Part shown: piece after piece, positions 48,190 to 57,544 of the stretch
How positions within the stretch are numbered: the first letter of the stretch is position 1
Layout of the letters: each line of letters begins with the position of its first letter
Assembly: GCF_021474405.1 (NCBI RefSeq)
Contig: NZ_JAKEIO010000024.1
Coordinates: forward strand, 1 to 64,000
Length of the DNA: 64,000 bases
Reading direction: 5' to 3'
Origin: [Streptosporangium] indianense
GTDB taxonomy: Bacteria > Actinomycetota > Actinomycetes > Streptomycetales > Streptomycetaceae
Program-made: the position numbers and the translations under genes
Notes under the pieces: model-generated
Database searches by the model: none
What the model was told of the DNA's origin: nothing
Seen by the model: only the letters and a program-made list of their open reading frames with translations

Positions 48190-48714
48190 TCAGCCGGGGA
48201 GCGACCTGGCGTACCGCACCTCGGGGACAGCGACCCCGTCCACCTCGAACGGCTCCTCGGCGCCGTCCGCCCGGAACCCGGCCCGCTCGTAGAAGCGGCG
48301 GGCCCGGTCGTTCTCCTTGAGCACCCACAGCAGGAGACGGCCGTGGCCCGCGGTGGAGCACCGGGCCACGGACTCCGTGAGCAGGGCCCGCCCCACGCCC
48401 CGCCCCACCTGATCCGGGTGCACGTAGAGGGCGTACAACTCGGCCTCCCCGGTGCGGACTTCCCCGTCCCGGTACGGACCGTGGCACGCCCAGCCGACGA
48501 GCCCGCCGCCGGCGTCCTCGGCCACCAGGTTCACCACGCTGCCGTCGCTCTGCGCCAGGTGCGTGCGACGACGCTCGGCGTCCGCCTCGACGCTGAGCCC
48601 GTCCAGATAGGACTGCGGGATCAGGCCCCGGTATGCGCTGCGCCAGCCGCCGACGCGGATCCGTGCGACGCGGTCGCAGTCGGCGAGCGTCATCTCCCGT
48701 ATCCGCAGGCTCAT
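48190..48714 (-). CDS. GNAT-family N-acetyltransferase
   Basis: A 174-residue acetyltransferase with the acetyl-CoA binding loop YVHPDQVGRGVGRALL (R/Q-x-x-G-x-G/A), beta-4 strand AELYALYV and the C-terminal NDRARRFYERAGFRADG. It transfers an acetyl group from acetyl-CoA to an amine; the substrate cannot be read from sequence. Convergent with the HEAT-repeat gene and 131 bp downstream of the S33 peptidase gene on the same strand. Confidence 0.9.
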   Translation of the reverse strand: MSLRIREMTLADCDRVARIRVGGWRSAYRGLIPQSYLDGLSVEADAERRRTHLAQSDGSVVNLVAEDAGGGLVGWACHGPYRDGEVRTGEAELYALYVHPDQVGRGVGRALLTESVARCSTAGHGRLLLWVLKENDRARRFYERAGFRADGAEEPFEVDGVAVPEVRYARSLPG

Positions 48715-48845
48715 GACGCGAACGGGAGGCGGTGCGGCGCGGTTGCGGCAATGCCGTCGGGGGCGGGGCTCCTCGTCGTTTCACTCATGGGCCCCATGGT
48801 GGACCACGGCGCCGACGGCACCGCCCCCGACGGGTCGTCAGCCGC

Positions 48846-50429
48846 TCAGTGCCGGAAGCCGAGCAGGCCGTGCAGCGTCGAGCCGTTCGAGGAGGCCGAC
48901 CTGGCCCTCGCGGCCGCCGCCGCGGGTTTCGGGTCGGGCAGCGGCTCGCACACCGCGTCCGCCTCGCCGTGCCCGCGCGGCACGGTGCCGTCGGCCAGGT
49001 ACGCCGCCAGGTGCCCGTCCAGGCAGGCGTTGCCGCTCAGCGTGACACCGTGGTTGCCGCCGCCCTCCTCCACGACCAGGCTGGAGCCCGCCAGCAGACG
49101 GTGCACGGTGACACCGCCCTCGTACGGGGTGGCCGCGTCGCCGGTCGCCTGGAACAGCAGCACCGGCGGCAGCTTCCCGTTCGCCACGTTCAGCGGGCGC
49201 AGCGAGCCGGTCGGCCAGAACGCGCACGGTGCGTTGTACCAGGCGTTGTTCCAGGTCATGGACGGCGCCTTCTCGTACACCGCCCAGTTGTCCTCGCGCC
49301 ACCGCCGCCAGTCGCGCGGCCACCCGGCGTCCCGGCACTGCACGGACGTGTAGACGCTGTAGCCGTTGTCGCCGGAGGCGGCGACCGCGCCGAAGTCGTC
49401 GTACGCCTCGACGAGCGGCTCGGGGTCCTTGTCGTTCACGTACGCCGCGAACGCCTCGGCGAGGATGGGCCAGTAGCCGTTGTAGTAGCCGCCCGGGACG
49501 AAGGTGTCCTCCAGCTCGGAGGCGCCCACCGTGCCGCCCGCCGGCTTCTCGGCCAGGGCCGCGCGCATCGCGTACCACCTGGCCTCCACCTGCTCCGGAT
49601 CGGTGCCGAGCCGGTACGTCGAGTCGTTCCCGGCGACCCAGGCCAGGAAGGCGCGGTGGCGGTCGTTGAAGGCCACGTCCTGGTTGAGGTTGGCCTCGTA
49701 CCAGACGTCGGTCGGGTCGACCACGGAGTCCAGCACCATGCGCCGGACCCGCTCCGGGAACAGCTTGGCGTAGACCGCCCCCAGGTAGGTGCCGTACGAG
49801 TAGCCGAAGTAGCTGATCCGCTGGGCGCCCAGGGCCTGCCGGATCGCGTCCAGGTCGCGCGCGGCGCCGGTGGTGTGGATATACGGCAGGAGATGCGCGT
49901 ACTTCTTGCGGCAGGCGGCGGCGAAGGACTTGGCGCGGTCGAGGTTGGCCCGCTCGATCGCGGGTGTCGTCGGCAGTGAGTCCGGGCGGACCGGCTCGAA
50001 ATGGCCCGGCCGGCAGTCCAGTGCGGGCTTGCTGGCGCCGACGCCGCGCGGGTCGAAGCCGATGACGTCGTACTGGGCCGCGACCTTCGCGGGCAGCGAC
50101 GACGCGACGAACCCGGCGAGCGTCAGCCCGCTGCCGCCCGGGCCGCCCGGGTTGACCAGGAGCGGGCCCTGGTAGGTCCGGGCGGTGTGCGGGACGCGGG
50201 ACAGCGCGAGGGTGATCTTCTCGCCCTCCGGTCTGCGGTGGTCGAGCGGTACGTTCAGCGACGCGCACTGGAGCGTCGGGTGGTCCTCGGTGGCGCAGCT
50301 CTTCCAGGAGAGCTCGGCGTACCGAAGGGTGGTCGCGGTGCCGGATGCGCTCGCCTCCGTGGGAACGGCCGTGAAGGTGCCGGCCAGGACGACGGCGGCG
50401 CCGCACAGCGCGGCTGCCCGTTTTCTCAT
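48846..50429 (-). CDS. secreted S33-family alpha/beta hydrolase (tripeptidyl aminopeptidase-like)
   Basis: A 527-residue exported serine peptidase. ATG 50429 (GGAGG upstream) begins a signal peptide (MRKRAAALCGAAVVLAGTFT to about ASASG). The oxyanion segment LLVNPGGPGGSG, nucleophile S211 in FGYSYGTYLGAVYA, acid Asp in QATGDAATPY and His in GGGNHGV make up the catalytic machinery; the C-terminal part is the TAP-like domain. Relatives release tripeptides from secreted proteins or act on small esters. Several Cys pairs suggest extracellular disulphides. Confidence 0.9.
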   Translation of the reverse strand: MRKRAAALCGAAVVLAGTFTAVPTEASASGTATTLRYAELSWKSCATEDHPTLQCASLNVPLDHRRPEGEKITLALSRVPHTARTYQGPLLVNPGGPGGSGLTLAGFVASSLPAKVAAQYDVIGFDPRGVGASKPALDCRPGHFEPVRPDSLPTTPAIERANLDRAKSFAAACRKKYAHLLPYIHTTGAARDLDAIRQALGAQRISYFGYSYGTYLGAVYAKLFPERVRRMVLDSVVDPTDVWYEANLNQDVAFNDRHRAFLAWVAGNDSTYRLGTDPEQVEARWYAMRAALAEKPAGGTVGASELEDTFVPGGYYNGYWPILAEAFAAYVNDKDPEPLVEAYDDFGAVAASGDNGYSVYTSVQCRDAGWPRDWRRWREDNWAVYEKAPSMTWNNAWYNAPCAFWPTGSLRPLNVANGKLPPVLLFQATGDAATPYEGGVTVHRLLAGSSLVVEEGGGNHGVTLSGNACLDGHLAAYLADGTVPRGHGEADAVCEPLPDPKPAAAAARARSASSNGSTLHGLLGFRH

Positions 50430-50600
50430 GGAGTCCTCCCGGGACGGCGGGATGTCGGACCGCTGGGGGCGCCGTCCTCGCGGCATCGTCCCGGAATGCG
50501 GTCCCGGAAGAACTCATTGCGTACAGCTCATGACCCGATCGGGTCTTCGGATGCCCTCGAATGCTCGTAGCGGGGGCAGGTGGCCGATCCTGCTGGAGGC

Positions 50601-51641
50601 CTAGAGGAGCGAGAGCTGGGTCGGACCCGCGACCGGCGGCTCCGGCGCCGGCTCGGGAGGGCTGATCCGCCGCGACGTCCCCGCGCGCGTGGGTCCGATG
50701 CCGTACTCCTCGGCCAGTTCGTGCACCTGACGGGTGATCCGCCGCTGGTACCACTTCGGGGCGTACGAGCCCGCCGCGTACAACCGCTCGTAGCGGGCCA
50801 CCAGGTGCGGGTGGTGCTGCCCCAGCCACGCCATGAACCACTCGCGGGCGCCGGGCCGCAAGTGCAGGACCAGCGGCGTCACCGACGTGGCGCCGGAGGC
50901 CGCGATCGCCCGTACGGTGGCGCGGAGTTGGGCGGGGCTGTCGCTCAGGAACGGGATCACCGGCGCCATCAGCACTCCGCAGCCGATGCCGTGGTCGCCG
51001 AAGGTGCGCACGACCTCCAGACGCCGTTCGGGCGCGGGCGTGCCCGGCTCCACGGTGCGCCAGAGTTCCTGCTCGGTGAAGCCGACCGAGACGGAGATGC
51101 CGACGTCGGTCACCCGCGCCGCCTGCTTGATCAGCTCCAGGTCGCGCAGGATGAGCGTGCCCTTGGTGAGGATGGAGAAGGGGTTCGCGTGGTCGCGCAG
51201 CGCCGCGATGATGCCCGGCATCAGGCGGTAGCGGCCCTCGGCGCGCTGGTAGCAGTCGACGTTCGTGCCCATCGCGATGTGCTCGCCCTGCCAGCGGCGC
51301 GAGCCCAGCTGCCGGCGCAGCAGCTCCGGCGCGTTGATCTTGACCACGATCTGGCTGTCGAAGCCGAGACCCGTGTCGAGGTCCAGGTAGCTGTGCGTCT
51401 TGCGCGCGAAGCAGTACACGCACGCGTGCGAGCAGCCCCGATAGGGGTTGACCGTCCACTGGAACGACATCCGCGACACCGCCGGCACCCGGTTGATGAT
51501 CGAGCGGGCCCGGATCTCGTGGAAGGTGATCCCGCGGAACTCCGGAGTGTCGAACGTGCGGGTCGTGACCGCGTCCGCGCCGAACAGCGCGGCATCGGCC
51601 CGGCTGTGTTCGGAGTCCGATGTGAGGTTCTCCCAGCGCAT
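50601..51641 (-). CDS. radical SAM protein, Rv2578c family
   Basis: A 346-residue radical SAM protein with the [4Fe-4S] motif C70-x3-C74-x2-C77 (GCSHACVYCFA) preceded by NPYRG. The family is related to spore photoproduct lyase-like proteins by its CSHxCxYC arrangement; its reaction is not established. ATG 51641 has GAGGAGG about 8 nt upstream. A GAAC-N4-GTTC element lies 33-44 bp upstream of the start codon, suggesting DNA-damage control. The C-terminus is a Pro-rich tail ending TQLSLL, a possible sliding-clamp-like peptide (QLSLL). Confidence 0.88.
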   Translation of the reverse strand: MRWENLTSDSEHSRADAALFGADAVTTRTFDTPEFRGITFHEIRARSIINRVPAVSRMSFQWTVNPYRGCSHACVYCFARKTHSYLDLDTGLGFDSQIVVKINAPELLRRQLGSRRWQGEHIAMGTNVDCYQRAEGRYRLMPGIIAALRDHANPFSILTKGTLILRDLELIKQAARVTDVGISVSVGFTEQELWRTVEPGTPAPERRLEVVRTFGDHGIGCGVLMAPVIPFLSDSPAQLRATVRAIAASGATSVTPLVLHLRPGAREWFMAWLGQHHPHLVARYERLYAAGSYAPKWYQRRITRQVHELAEEYGIGPTRAGTSRRISPPEPAPEPPVAGPTQLSLL

Positions 51642-51673
51642 GACGCCTCCTCGGTAGCACTGACCACAGAATA

Positions 51674-51685
51674 GAACACATGTTC
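51674..51685. promoter_or_regulatory. candidate LexA (SOS) box upstream of the radical SAM gene
   Basis: GAAC-ACAT-GTTC: the central tetranucleotide alternates purine-pyrimidine as in actinobacterial LexA boxes (consensus TCGAACRYRYGTTCGA, from memory). The outer TC/GA bases are not conserved here (TA before, CC after). It sits in the 170-bp divergent gap between the radical SAM and SRPBCC genes, and is nearer to the former. Confidence 0.5.
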
Positions 51686-51811
51686 CCTTGATCGTGCGAG
51701 GGTGTTTTCCGAACGTGTTCGACCGGGTTGCGCCACCCCGATTTGGGGGGCCGGGCAGCGGGGTGGTTGGCTTGCCCCGACCCCCGAGCAACCAGGTCCT
51801 GGAGGAAAGCG

Positions 51812-52255
51812 ATGGCGCAGGTCGAGGCCACTACGGAGCGGATCGTCGCGGCGGACGCGGAGACGGTGTTCGACGCCCTCGCCGACTACAGCGGCACGCG
51901 CGCGAAGCTGCTGCCCGAGCAGTTCAGCGAGTACGAGGTCCGGGAGGGCGGCGACGGCGAGGGCACCCTCGTCCACTGGAAGCTCCAGGCCACCAGCAAG
52001 CGCGTGCGCGACTGTCTCCTGGAGGTCACCGAGCCCACCGACGGTGAGCTGGTCGAGAAGGACCGCAACTCCTCCATGGTCACCACCTGGCGGGTCACCC
52101 CGGCCGGCGAGGGCACGTCCCGGGTCGTCGTGACCACCACCTGGACCGGCGCCGGCGGCATCGGCGGCTTCTTCGAGAGGACCTTCGCGCCCAAGGGGCT
52201 CGGCCGGATCTACGACGCGATGCTCGCGAAGCTCGCCACCGAGGTCGAGAAGTAG
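51812..52255 (+). CDS. SRPBCC-family (START/polyketide-cyclase-like) protein
   Basis: A 147-residue helix-grip protein: an N-terminal beta-strand (ATTERIVAADAETVFDALAD), central curved sheet, and a long C-terminal helix (FFERTFAPKGLGRIYDAMLA). Such folds bind hydrophobic ligands in a cavity, and family members range from polyketide cyclases to lipid-transfer proteins. No catalytic residues stand out. ATG 51812 has GGAGG 6 nt upstream. It is monocistronic as far as can be seen. Confidence 0.85.
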   Translation: MAQVEATTERIVAADAETVFDALADYSGTRAKLLPEQFSEYEVREGGDGEGTLVHWKLQATSKRVRDCLLEVTEPTDGELVEKDRNSSMVTTWRVTPAGEGTSRVVVTTTWTGAGGIGGFFERTFAPKGLGRIYDAMLAKLATEVEK

Positions 52256-52411
52256 CCCTCCCAAGACGCCGAGAATCAAAGGGTGTTGCCGCCCCTCACC
52301 GGTTCGAGTGATCTCCGTACGGCCTGCTCCTGTGCCGTAACTCGCCGCGCTTGCTCGTAGTTGTCGCTTTTACGCGGGAATGGTGCGGCGGCGCGACGAG
52401 GGGAGCGGTGA

Positions 52412-54802
52412 GTGGGCGGGATCACTCTGACGCAGGACGAACCGGCGGCGGCACCTCCCGGCACCCCCGTACCACCGCCGGATCCGGACGGCGGCCCGAG
52501 CCCGCGCCGGGTGCGGCTCGTCGTCTTCGCGCTGATGCCGGCCCTGCTCCTGGCCGCGCTGGAGCAGATGATCGTCGCCACCGCGCTCCCGAAGATCGTC
52601 GGAGAACTGCACGGCCTGGACCGGATGCCGTGGGCGATCACCGCCTACCTGCTCACCGCCACCGTCGGCCTTCCGATCTACGGCAAGCTCGGCGATCTGC
52701 TGGGCCGCAAAGGTGTCTTCCAGTTCGCGATCGTCGTCTTCGTCATCGGCTCCGCGCTCGCGGGCCGGGCGCGGACCATGGACCAGCTGATCGCCTTCCG
52801 CGCCCTCCAGGGCGTCGGCGCGGGCGGCCTCATGACCGGCGTCCAGGCCATCATCGCGGACATCGTGCCGCCCCGGCGGCGCGGCCGCTCCATGGGCCTG
52901 ATCGGCGCCGCCTTCGGCCTGGCCTCCGTGGCCGGACCGCTGCTCGGCGGCTACTTCACCGACCACCTTTCCTGGCGCTGGTGCTTCTACGTCAACGTCC
53001 CCTTCGGCCTGGTCACCCTGGCCGTCGTCACCGTCACGCTGAAGCTCCCCAAGCCGGCCAGGCGGGCCCGGCTGGACGTCCTCGGCGCGCTGCTGATGAC
53101 CGCCGCCTCCACCTGCCTGGTGCTGCTGACCAGTTGGGGAGGCACCGAGCACGCCTGGGACTCGCGTGTGATCCTCGGTCTCGCGGCCGGAGCGCTGGCG
53201 GCGACCGTCCTCTTCCTCGTCACCGAGCGCTTCGCCGCCGAACCCCTCGTCCCCCTGCGGTTGTTCAAGGACTCCGTCTTCAACGTCACCGCCCTGGTCG
53301 GCCTGGTGACAGGTGTGGGCCTGTTCGGCGCCGCCAGCTACCTGCCGACGTATCTGCAGATGGTCGACGGGGCGACCGCCACCGAGTCCGGCCTGCTCAT
53401 GCTGCCGATGATGGCCGGCATCGTCGGCGCCTCGATCGTCGTCGGCCGGCTCATCAGCCACACCGGCCGCTACAAGGCCTACCCGGTTCTCGGCGGCGCC
53501 CTCTCCGCCGTCGGCATGTGGCTGCTGTCGCGGCTGGAAGCCGGCACGCCGCGGCTGCACTACAGCGTCTGGACAGCCGTCCTCGGCGCCGGCATCGGCA
53601 TGGTGATGCCGGTGCTGATCCTCGCCGTGCAGAACTCCGTGCGCCCCGCCGACCTCGGCACCGCCACCAGCGCCAGCAACTACTTCCGCCAGATCGGCGG
53701 CAGCATCGGAGCCGCCGTCTTCGGCACCCTCTTCGCGGACCGCCTCACCGACGCCCTCCCCGACAGCCTCCCCGCGCGCGGGGGCACCGGGCTCCCGGAC
53801 CCCGAGTCCCTCACCCCGCAGCTCGTGCACGCACTGCCCCCGGCCCTGCGCGACGACTACATCCGGGCGTACGCCGACGCCATGCCGCGGATCTTCCTCT
53901 ACCTGGTGCCGGTGCTCGTCCTCGGACTGGTCCTCGCCCTCTTCCTCAAGGAGAAACCCCTGGTGTCCCACAACGTCTCCGTCACCGACCCGGACACGGC
54001 GCCGGGGAACGCCTCCGTCCCGCAGGCCCGGACCGCGTACGCCGCCGGGGTGCCCGTGTGCGGCTCGGTGCAGCACCACGACGGAACCGTCGTGCCCCGG
54101 GCGGCGCTCACGCTCATCGACGTCACCGGGCAGCAGACCGGGCGCGTCGCGAGCGGCGAGGACGGGCGCTACGCCCTGGCCACCCCGGGCCCGGGCTCGT
54201 ATGTGCTGATCGCCGCGGCCGGCGGCCACCAGCCGCAGGCGGTCACGGTGACCGTCGGCGAACGTCCCGTCGAGCTCGACATCGTCCTCGGCGGTGCCGG
54301 GAACCTGGTCGGCACCGTCGTCACCGCCGACGGCACACCCGTACGGGACGCCACCGTCACGCTCACCAACGTGCACGGCGAGGTCGTCGCCACCACCCGC
54401 AGCGGCCGCGAGGGCGGCTACGTCATCCCCGAGCTCGTCGCCGGCGAGTACACCCTCGCCGCCAGCGCGCCCGCCTTCCGCCCCGCCGCGCTTCCCGTCA
54501 CCGTCCAGGCCGCCCGCGAGACCCGCCGGGACATCGAGCTGGCCGGCGGCGCCGTGCTGCGCGGCACGGTGCGGGCGGGCGGCGGCCGGCCCGTGGAGGA
54601 CGCGCGCGTGACACTGCTCGACGTGGCGGGCAACGTGGTCGACACCCTCACCACCGGGGCCGACGGCACGTTCCGCTTCGTCGACCTGTCCTCCGGCGAG
54701 TACACCGTCATCGCCGCCGGCTACCCACCGGTCGCGACCGTGCTCCAGGTCGCCGGAGGAGGCCGCACCGAGCGGGATCTCCAGCTGAGCCACGAGGACT
54801 GA
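52412..54802 (+). CDS. DHA2-type MFS exporter fused to carboxypeptidase-regulatory-like repeats
   Basis: A 796-residue fusion. Residues about 25-520 form a 14-helix drug:H+ antiporter with motif [14 protein letters not shown], motif C around [17 protein letters not shown] and a hydrophilic acidic loop. Residues about 550-796 contain three tandem beta-sandwich units of the CarbopepD_reg type ([60 protein letters not shown]), each ending in a Gly-Glu-Tyr turn. The GTG start has GGGGAG upstream. It probably exports a drug or secondary metabolite. With an even helix count the repeats would lie inside the cell, which is unusual for this domain. Confidence 0.9.
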   Translation: MGGITLTQDEPAAAPPGTPVPPPDPDGGPSPRRVRLVVFALMPALLLAALEQMIVATALPKIVGELHGLDRMPWAITAYLLTATVGLPIYGKLGDLLGRKGVFQFAIVVFVIGSALAGRARTMDQLIAFRALQGVGAGGLMTGVQAIIADIVPPRRRGRSMGLIGAAFGLASVAGPLLGGYFTDHLSWRWCFYVNVPFGLVTLAVVTVTLKLPKPARRARLDVLGALLMTAASTCLVLLTSWGGTEHAWDSRVILGLAAGALAATVLFLVTERFAAEPLVPLRLFKDSVFNVTALVGLVTGVGLFGAASYLPTYLQMVDGATATESGLLMLPMMAGIVGASIVVGRLISHTGRYKAYPVLGGALSAVGMWLLSRLEAGTPRLHYSVWTAVLGAGIGMVMPVLILAVQNSVRPADLGTATSASNYFRQIGGSIGAAVFGTLFADRLTDALPDSLPARGGTGLPDPESLTPQLVHALPPALRDDYIRAYADAMPRIFLYLVPVLVLGLVLALFLKEKPLVSHNVSVTDPDTAPGNASVPQARTAYAAGVPVCGSVQHHDGTVVPRAALTLIDVTGQQTGRVASGEDGRYALATPGPGSYVLIAAAGGHQPQAVTVTVGERPVELDIVLGGAGNLVGTVVTADGTPVRDATVTLTNVHGEVVATTRSGREGGYVIPELVAGEYTLAASAPAFRPAALPVTVQAARETRRDIELAGGAVLRGTVRAGGGRPVEDARVTLLDVAGNVVDTLTTGADGTFRFVDLSSGEYTVIAAGYPPVATVLQVAGGGRTERDLQLSHED

Positions 54803-54965
54803 ACGGGCACCGGCCGAGCACCGGACAGCACCGGCGCGCGGGGTCGCACGCCGGTGCACCCCGCGGCGGGCAATTCCCGCGTTGCCTCACATCGCCGCCT
54901 TCCCTCGCCGTACGGTGGTGACGCCGGGACAGATCTTGCGTCCGTGGGGAGAGAGGGCCTGGGCC

Positions 54966-57419
54966 ATGGACCGTGGCACCGACAAGGCTGAGCAGGGCAC
55001 GGGGACGCCACCCGCCGAGCCCGGCCGCGTCCCCCTGGCCGTCGTCGTGGTCGACCGCGACGGCCTCGTCTCCCACTGGAGCCGTGGCGCACGGCGCCTG
55101 TTCGGCCTCTCCAGGGAAGAGGCGATCGGCCGCACCGCCCTCGACCTGCTCCCCGTCTCCGGAGCGCTGCCCGAGGAGCCGCGCTCCGGCGCGTTCGCCG
55201 CCTTCGGCGAGCAGGACACCGGCGCCTGCGCCGCCTCCGAGGGGCCCGGCCCGGACCTGGAGGCCTCCCTCGACGGCGGGCTCTCCTACCCGGCGGCGGG
55301 CCGCGCCCGGCTCACCGCGTCCGGAGACGGCCGGGTCGACGTCCTGTGGTGGGCCTATCCGCTGGTGGGCCCCGGGCCCGAGCGGCTGCTGGTGCTGGCG
55401 GCCGACGCGGACGGACTGCGCGCGGGCGACGGGCCGTTCGAGCGGATCTCCCCCGGCTTCGCGCTGCACACCGACTTCCCCGGAGCGGAGGACCTCGCCC
55501 GCCGGCTCCCCGAGATCCTGCCGAGCATGAGTGTCGGCGAGAGCGCCCGGATCGTCACGCAGGTCCTCGAACTCGGCTATCCGATCCTGGAGTTCAGCCA
55601 GAACGACCGGGTGCCCGTCACCCCCGACTGGGGCGTGGCCCGGCGTGCCGAGCGCAGGGCGCGCCGCGAGCGGGCCGCGCTGTCCCTGGCCGCCGGCCGA
55701 CCCGTGCCCGAGGACCTGCGGGACGAGGGCGAGGACCTCGAGTACGCCGCCGTCCGTGAACGCCTGGAGTTCCTCAACGAGGTCAGCGGACGCATCGGCA
55801 CCTCCCTCGACCTGTCCCGCACGATCACCGAGGTCAGCCGGGCCGTCGTGCCCCGCTTCACCGACGTCGCCGGGACCTATCTGCGCGAACAGGTCGTCGC
55901 CGGCGAGGGGTTCGAGGACGGCGTGCCCGACACCACCACGATGTGGCACCGGGTCGCCCTGGAGCACACCGACGAACCGGGCCGCTGGGACGACGTCGTC
56001 CCCGTCGGAGAGGCCATGCCGTTCCCGGCGCACACGCCGTTCTTCCAGTGCATGACCAGCGGTGAACCCGTGCTCGTGCCCCGCATCAGCGAGGAGATGG
56101 GGCACGCCATCGCCGCGCAGTTCGAAAAGCGCGACATCCGGCCGCTCATCACCGGCCGCTCGATGCTGGTCGTGCCCCTCAAGGCGCGCAACGTCGTCCT
56201 CGGCTTCATGATCCTGCTTCGGCACCCCGAGCGTCCCGTCTTCAACGACATGGACCGCGTCACCGGCGCCGAACTCGCCGCCCGCGCGGGCCTCGTGCTC
56301 GACAACGCCCGCATGTACACCTTCCAGGAGAACGTCGCCGAGACGCTCCAGGACAGCATGCTGCCGCACATCCCGTCCCGTATGGCCGGCTGCGACATCG
56401 CCACCCGCTATCTGCCGGGCACGCTGCTCGGGCGGGTCGGCGGCGACTGGTTCGACGCGGTGAAACTGCACGGCGGACGCACGGCGTTCGTCGTCGGCGA
56501 CGTCATGGGCCACGGCCTGAACTCTGCTGCCATGATGGGCCAGTTGCGGACGGCCGTGCAGACCATGGCCGGGCTCGACCTGCCGCCCGCCCAGCTGCTG
56601 CGCAACCTCGACGACCTCGCCCAGCGCCTCGGCGACAGCTATCTGGCGACCTGCCTGTACGCCGTGTACGACCCGATCGCGAGCGAACTCCACCTCGCCA
56701 ACGCCGGGCACATCCCACCCGTCCTGGTCCGGGCCGACGACGGCCGCAGCGAACTGCTGGACCTGCCCACCGGCGCCCCCATCGGTGTCGGGGGCGTGCC
56801 CTTCCAGGCCGTACGCGTCCGCGTCGAACCCGGCGACCGGCTGGTCATGTGCACCGACGGGCTGGTCGAGGTGCGCGGCGAGGACATCGGGGTGGGCCTC
56901 GCGACGCTCTGCGAGTCGGCCGCGCACCCGGCCGCGTCCATGGACGACGCCTGCGACACCATCATCCGGGCGCTCAACACGCGCGGTGGCCGCAAGGACG
57001 ACGTCGCCCTGCTGATGGCACGCCTCAACGGCATCGAGCCGGACGACGTGGCCGAATGGCGCCTGGCCCTCGACCCGGCCGAGGTCGGCCGGGCCCGCGC
57101 CGTGGTCCGCGAGCAACTGCACGACTGGGGCCTCGCCAGGCTCGTCGCGCCGGCCGAGCTGATGGCCGGGGAACTCGTGACCAACGCCGTACGGCACGCG
57201 CACGCCCGCCCCGTCGTACTGCGGCTGGTCCGGGGCGACACCCTGCTGTGCGAAGTGGACGACGACGACCACGAGTTGCCGACGCTGCTCCAGGCGGGCC
57301 CGCTCGACGAGGCCGGGCGCGGTCTGCGCGTGGTCAGTACGCTGGCCCGCGAGTGGGGGACCAGCCGGACCCGGACCGGCAAGACGGTCTGGTTCGAACT
57401 GACGCTGCCACGGCGCTGA
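54966..57419 (+). CDS. PAS-GAF-PP2C-HATPase dual phosphatase/kinase-like regulator
   Basis: An 817-residue signalling protein: a PAS domain (about 20-150), a second sensor-like region, a GAF domain (about 270-450), a SpoIIE-type PP2C domain (about 465-690; metal sites in RVGGDWFDAV, VVGDVMGHG, CTDGLVEVRG and KDDVALLMARL) and a C-terminal HATPase domain (about 700-817; ELVTNAVRHAH and GLRVVSTLAREWG). The HATPase is of the anti-sigma (RsbW-like) type. Phosphatase and anti-sigma kinase modules on one chain suggest a self-contained switch over an anti-anti-sigma factor. ATG 54966 has GGGGAGAGAGGG upstream. It is distinct from the phosphatase at 22516, which lacks the HATPase. Confidence 0.92.
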   Translation: MDRGTDKAEQGTGTPPAEPGRVPLAVVVVDRDGLVSHWSRGARRLFGLSREEAIGRTALDLLPVSGALPEEPRSGAFAAFGEQDTGACAASEGPGPDLEASLDGGLSYPAAGRARLTASGDGRVDVLWWAYPLVGPGPERLLVLAADADGLRAGDGPFERISPGFALHTDFPGAEDLARRLPEILPSMSVGESARIVTQVLELGYPILEFSQNDRVPVTPDWGVARRAERRARRERAALSLAAGRPVPEDLRDEGEDLEYAAVRERLEFLNEVSGRIGTSLDLSRTITEVSRAVVPRFTDVAGTYLREQVVAGEGFEDGVPDTTTMWHRVALEHTDEPGRWDDVVPVGEAMPFPAHTPFFQCMTSGEPVLVPRISEEMGHAIAAQFEKRDIRPLITGRSMLVVPLKARNVVLGFMILLRHPERPVFNDMDRVTGAELAARAGLVLDNARMYTFQENVAETLQDSMLPHIPSRMAGCDIATRYLPGTLLGRVGGDWFDAVKLHGGRTAFVVGDVMGHGLNSAAMMGQLRTAVQTMAGLDLPPAQLLRNLDDLAQRLGDSYLATCLYAVYDPIASELHLANAGHIPPVLVRADDGRSELLDLPTGAPIGVGGVPFQAVRVRVEPGDRLVMCTDGLVEVRGEDIGVGLATLCESAAHPAASMDDACDTIIRALNTRGGRKDDVALLMARLNGIEPDDVAEWRLALDPAEVGRARAVVREQLHDWGLARLVAPAELMAGELVTNAVRHAHARPVVLRLVRGDTLLCEVDDDDHELPTLLQAGPLDEAGRGLRVVSTLAREWGTSRTRTGKTVWFELTLPRR

Positions 57420-57544
57420 TTCGCCACCGGCCGGGCACGCGGGGGGCGCCGCGCGACCGCGTTCTTGTCGTCGCGGCCCGGGCGCGGTACACCGTACTCG
57501 CCCGTCGTGTGGCGGGATTCGTTCGCACCCCCGGGGAGTGGGCC

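Noticed and set aside
51710-51721. Second LexA-like palindrome, CGAAC-GT-GTTCG
   Set aside because: The spacer is 2 bp instead of the 4 bp required between GAAC and GTTC in SOS boxes, so LexA binding is unlikely.
48838-51831. A 997-codon minus-strand frame covering both the S33 peptidase and radical SAM genes in another frame
   Set aside because: The true proteins lie in different frames with signal peptide, catalytic triad and CxxxCxxC motif; this frame is a shadow.
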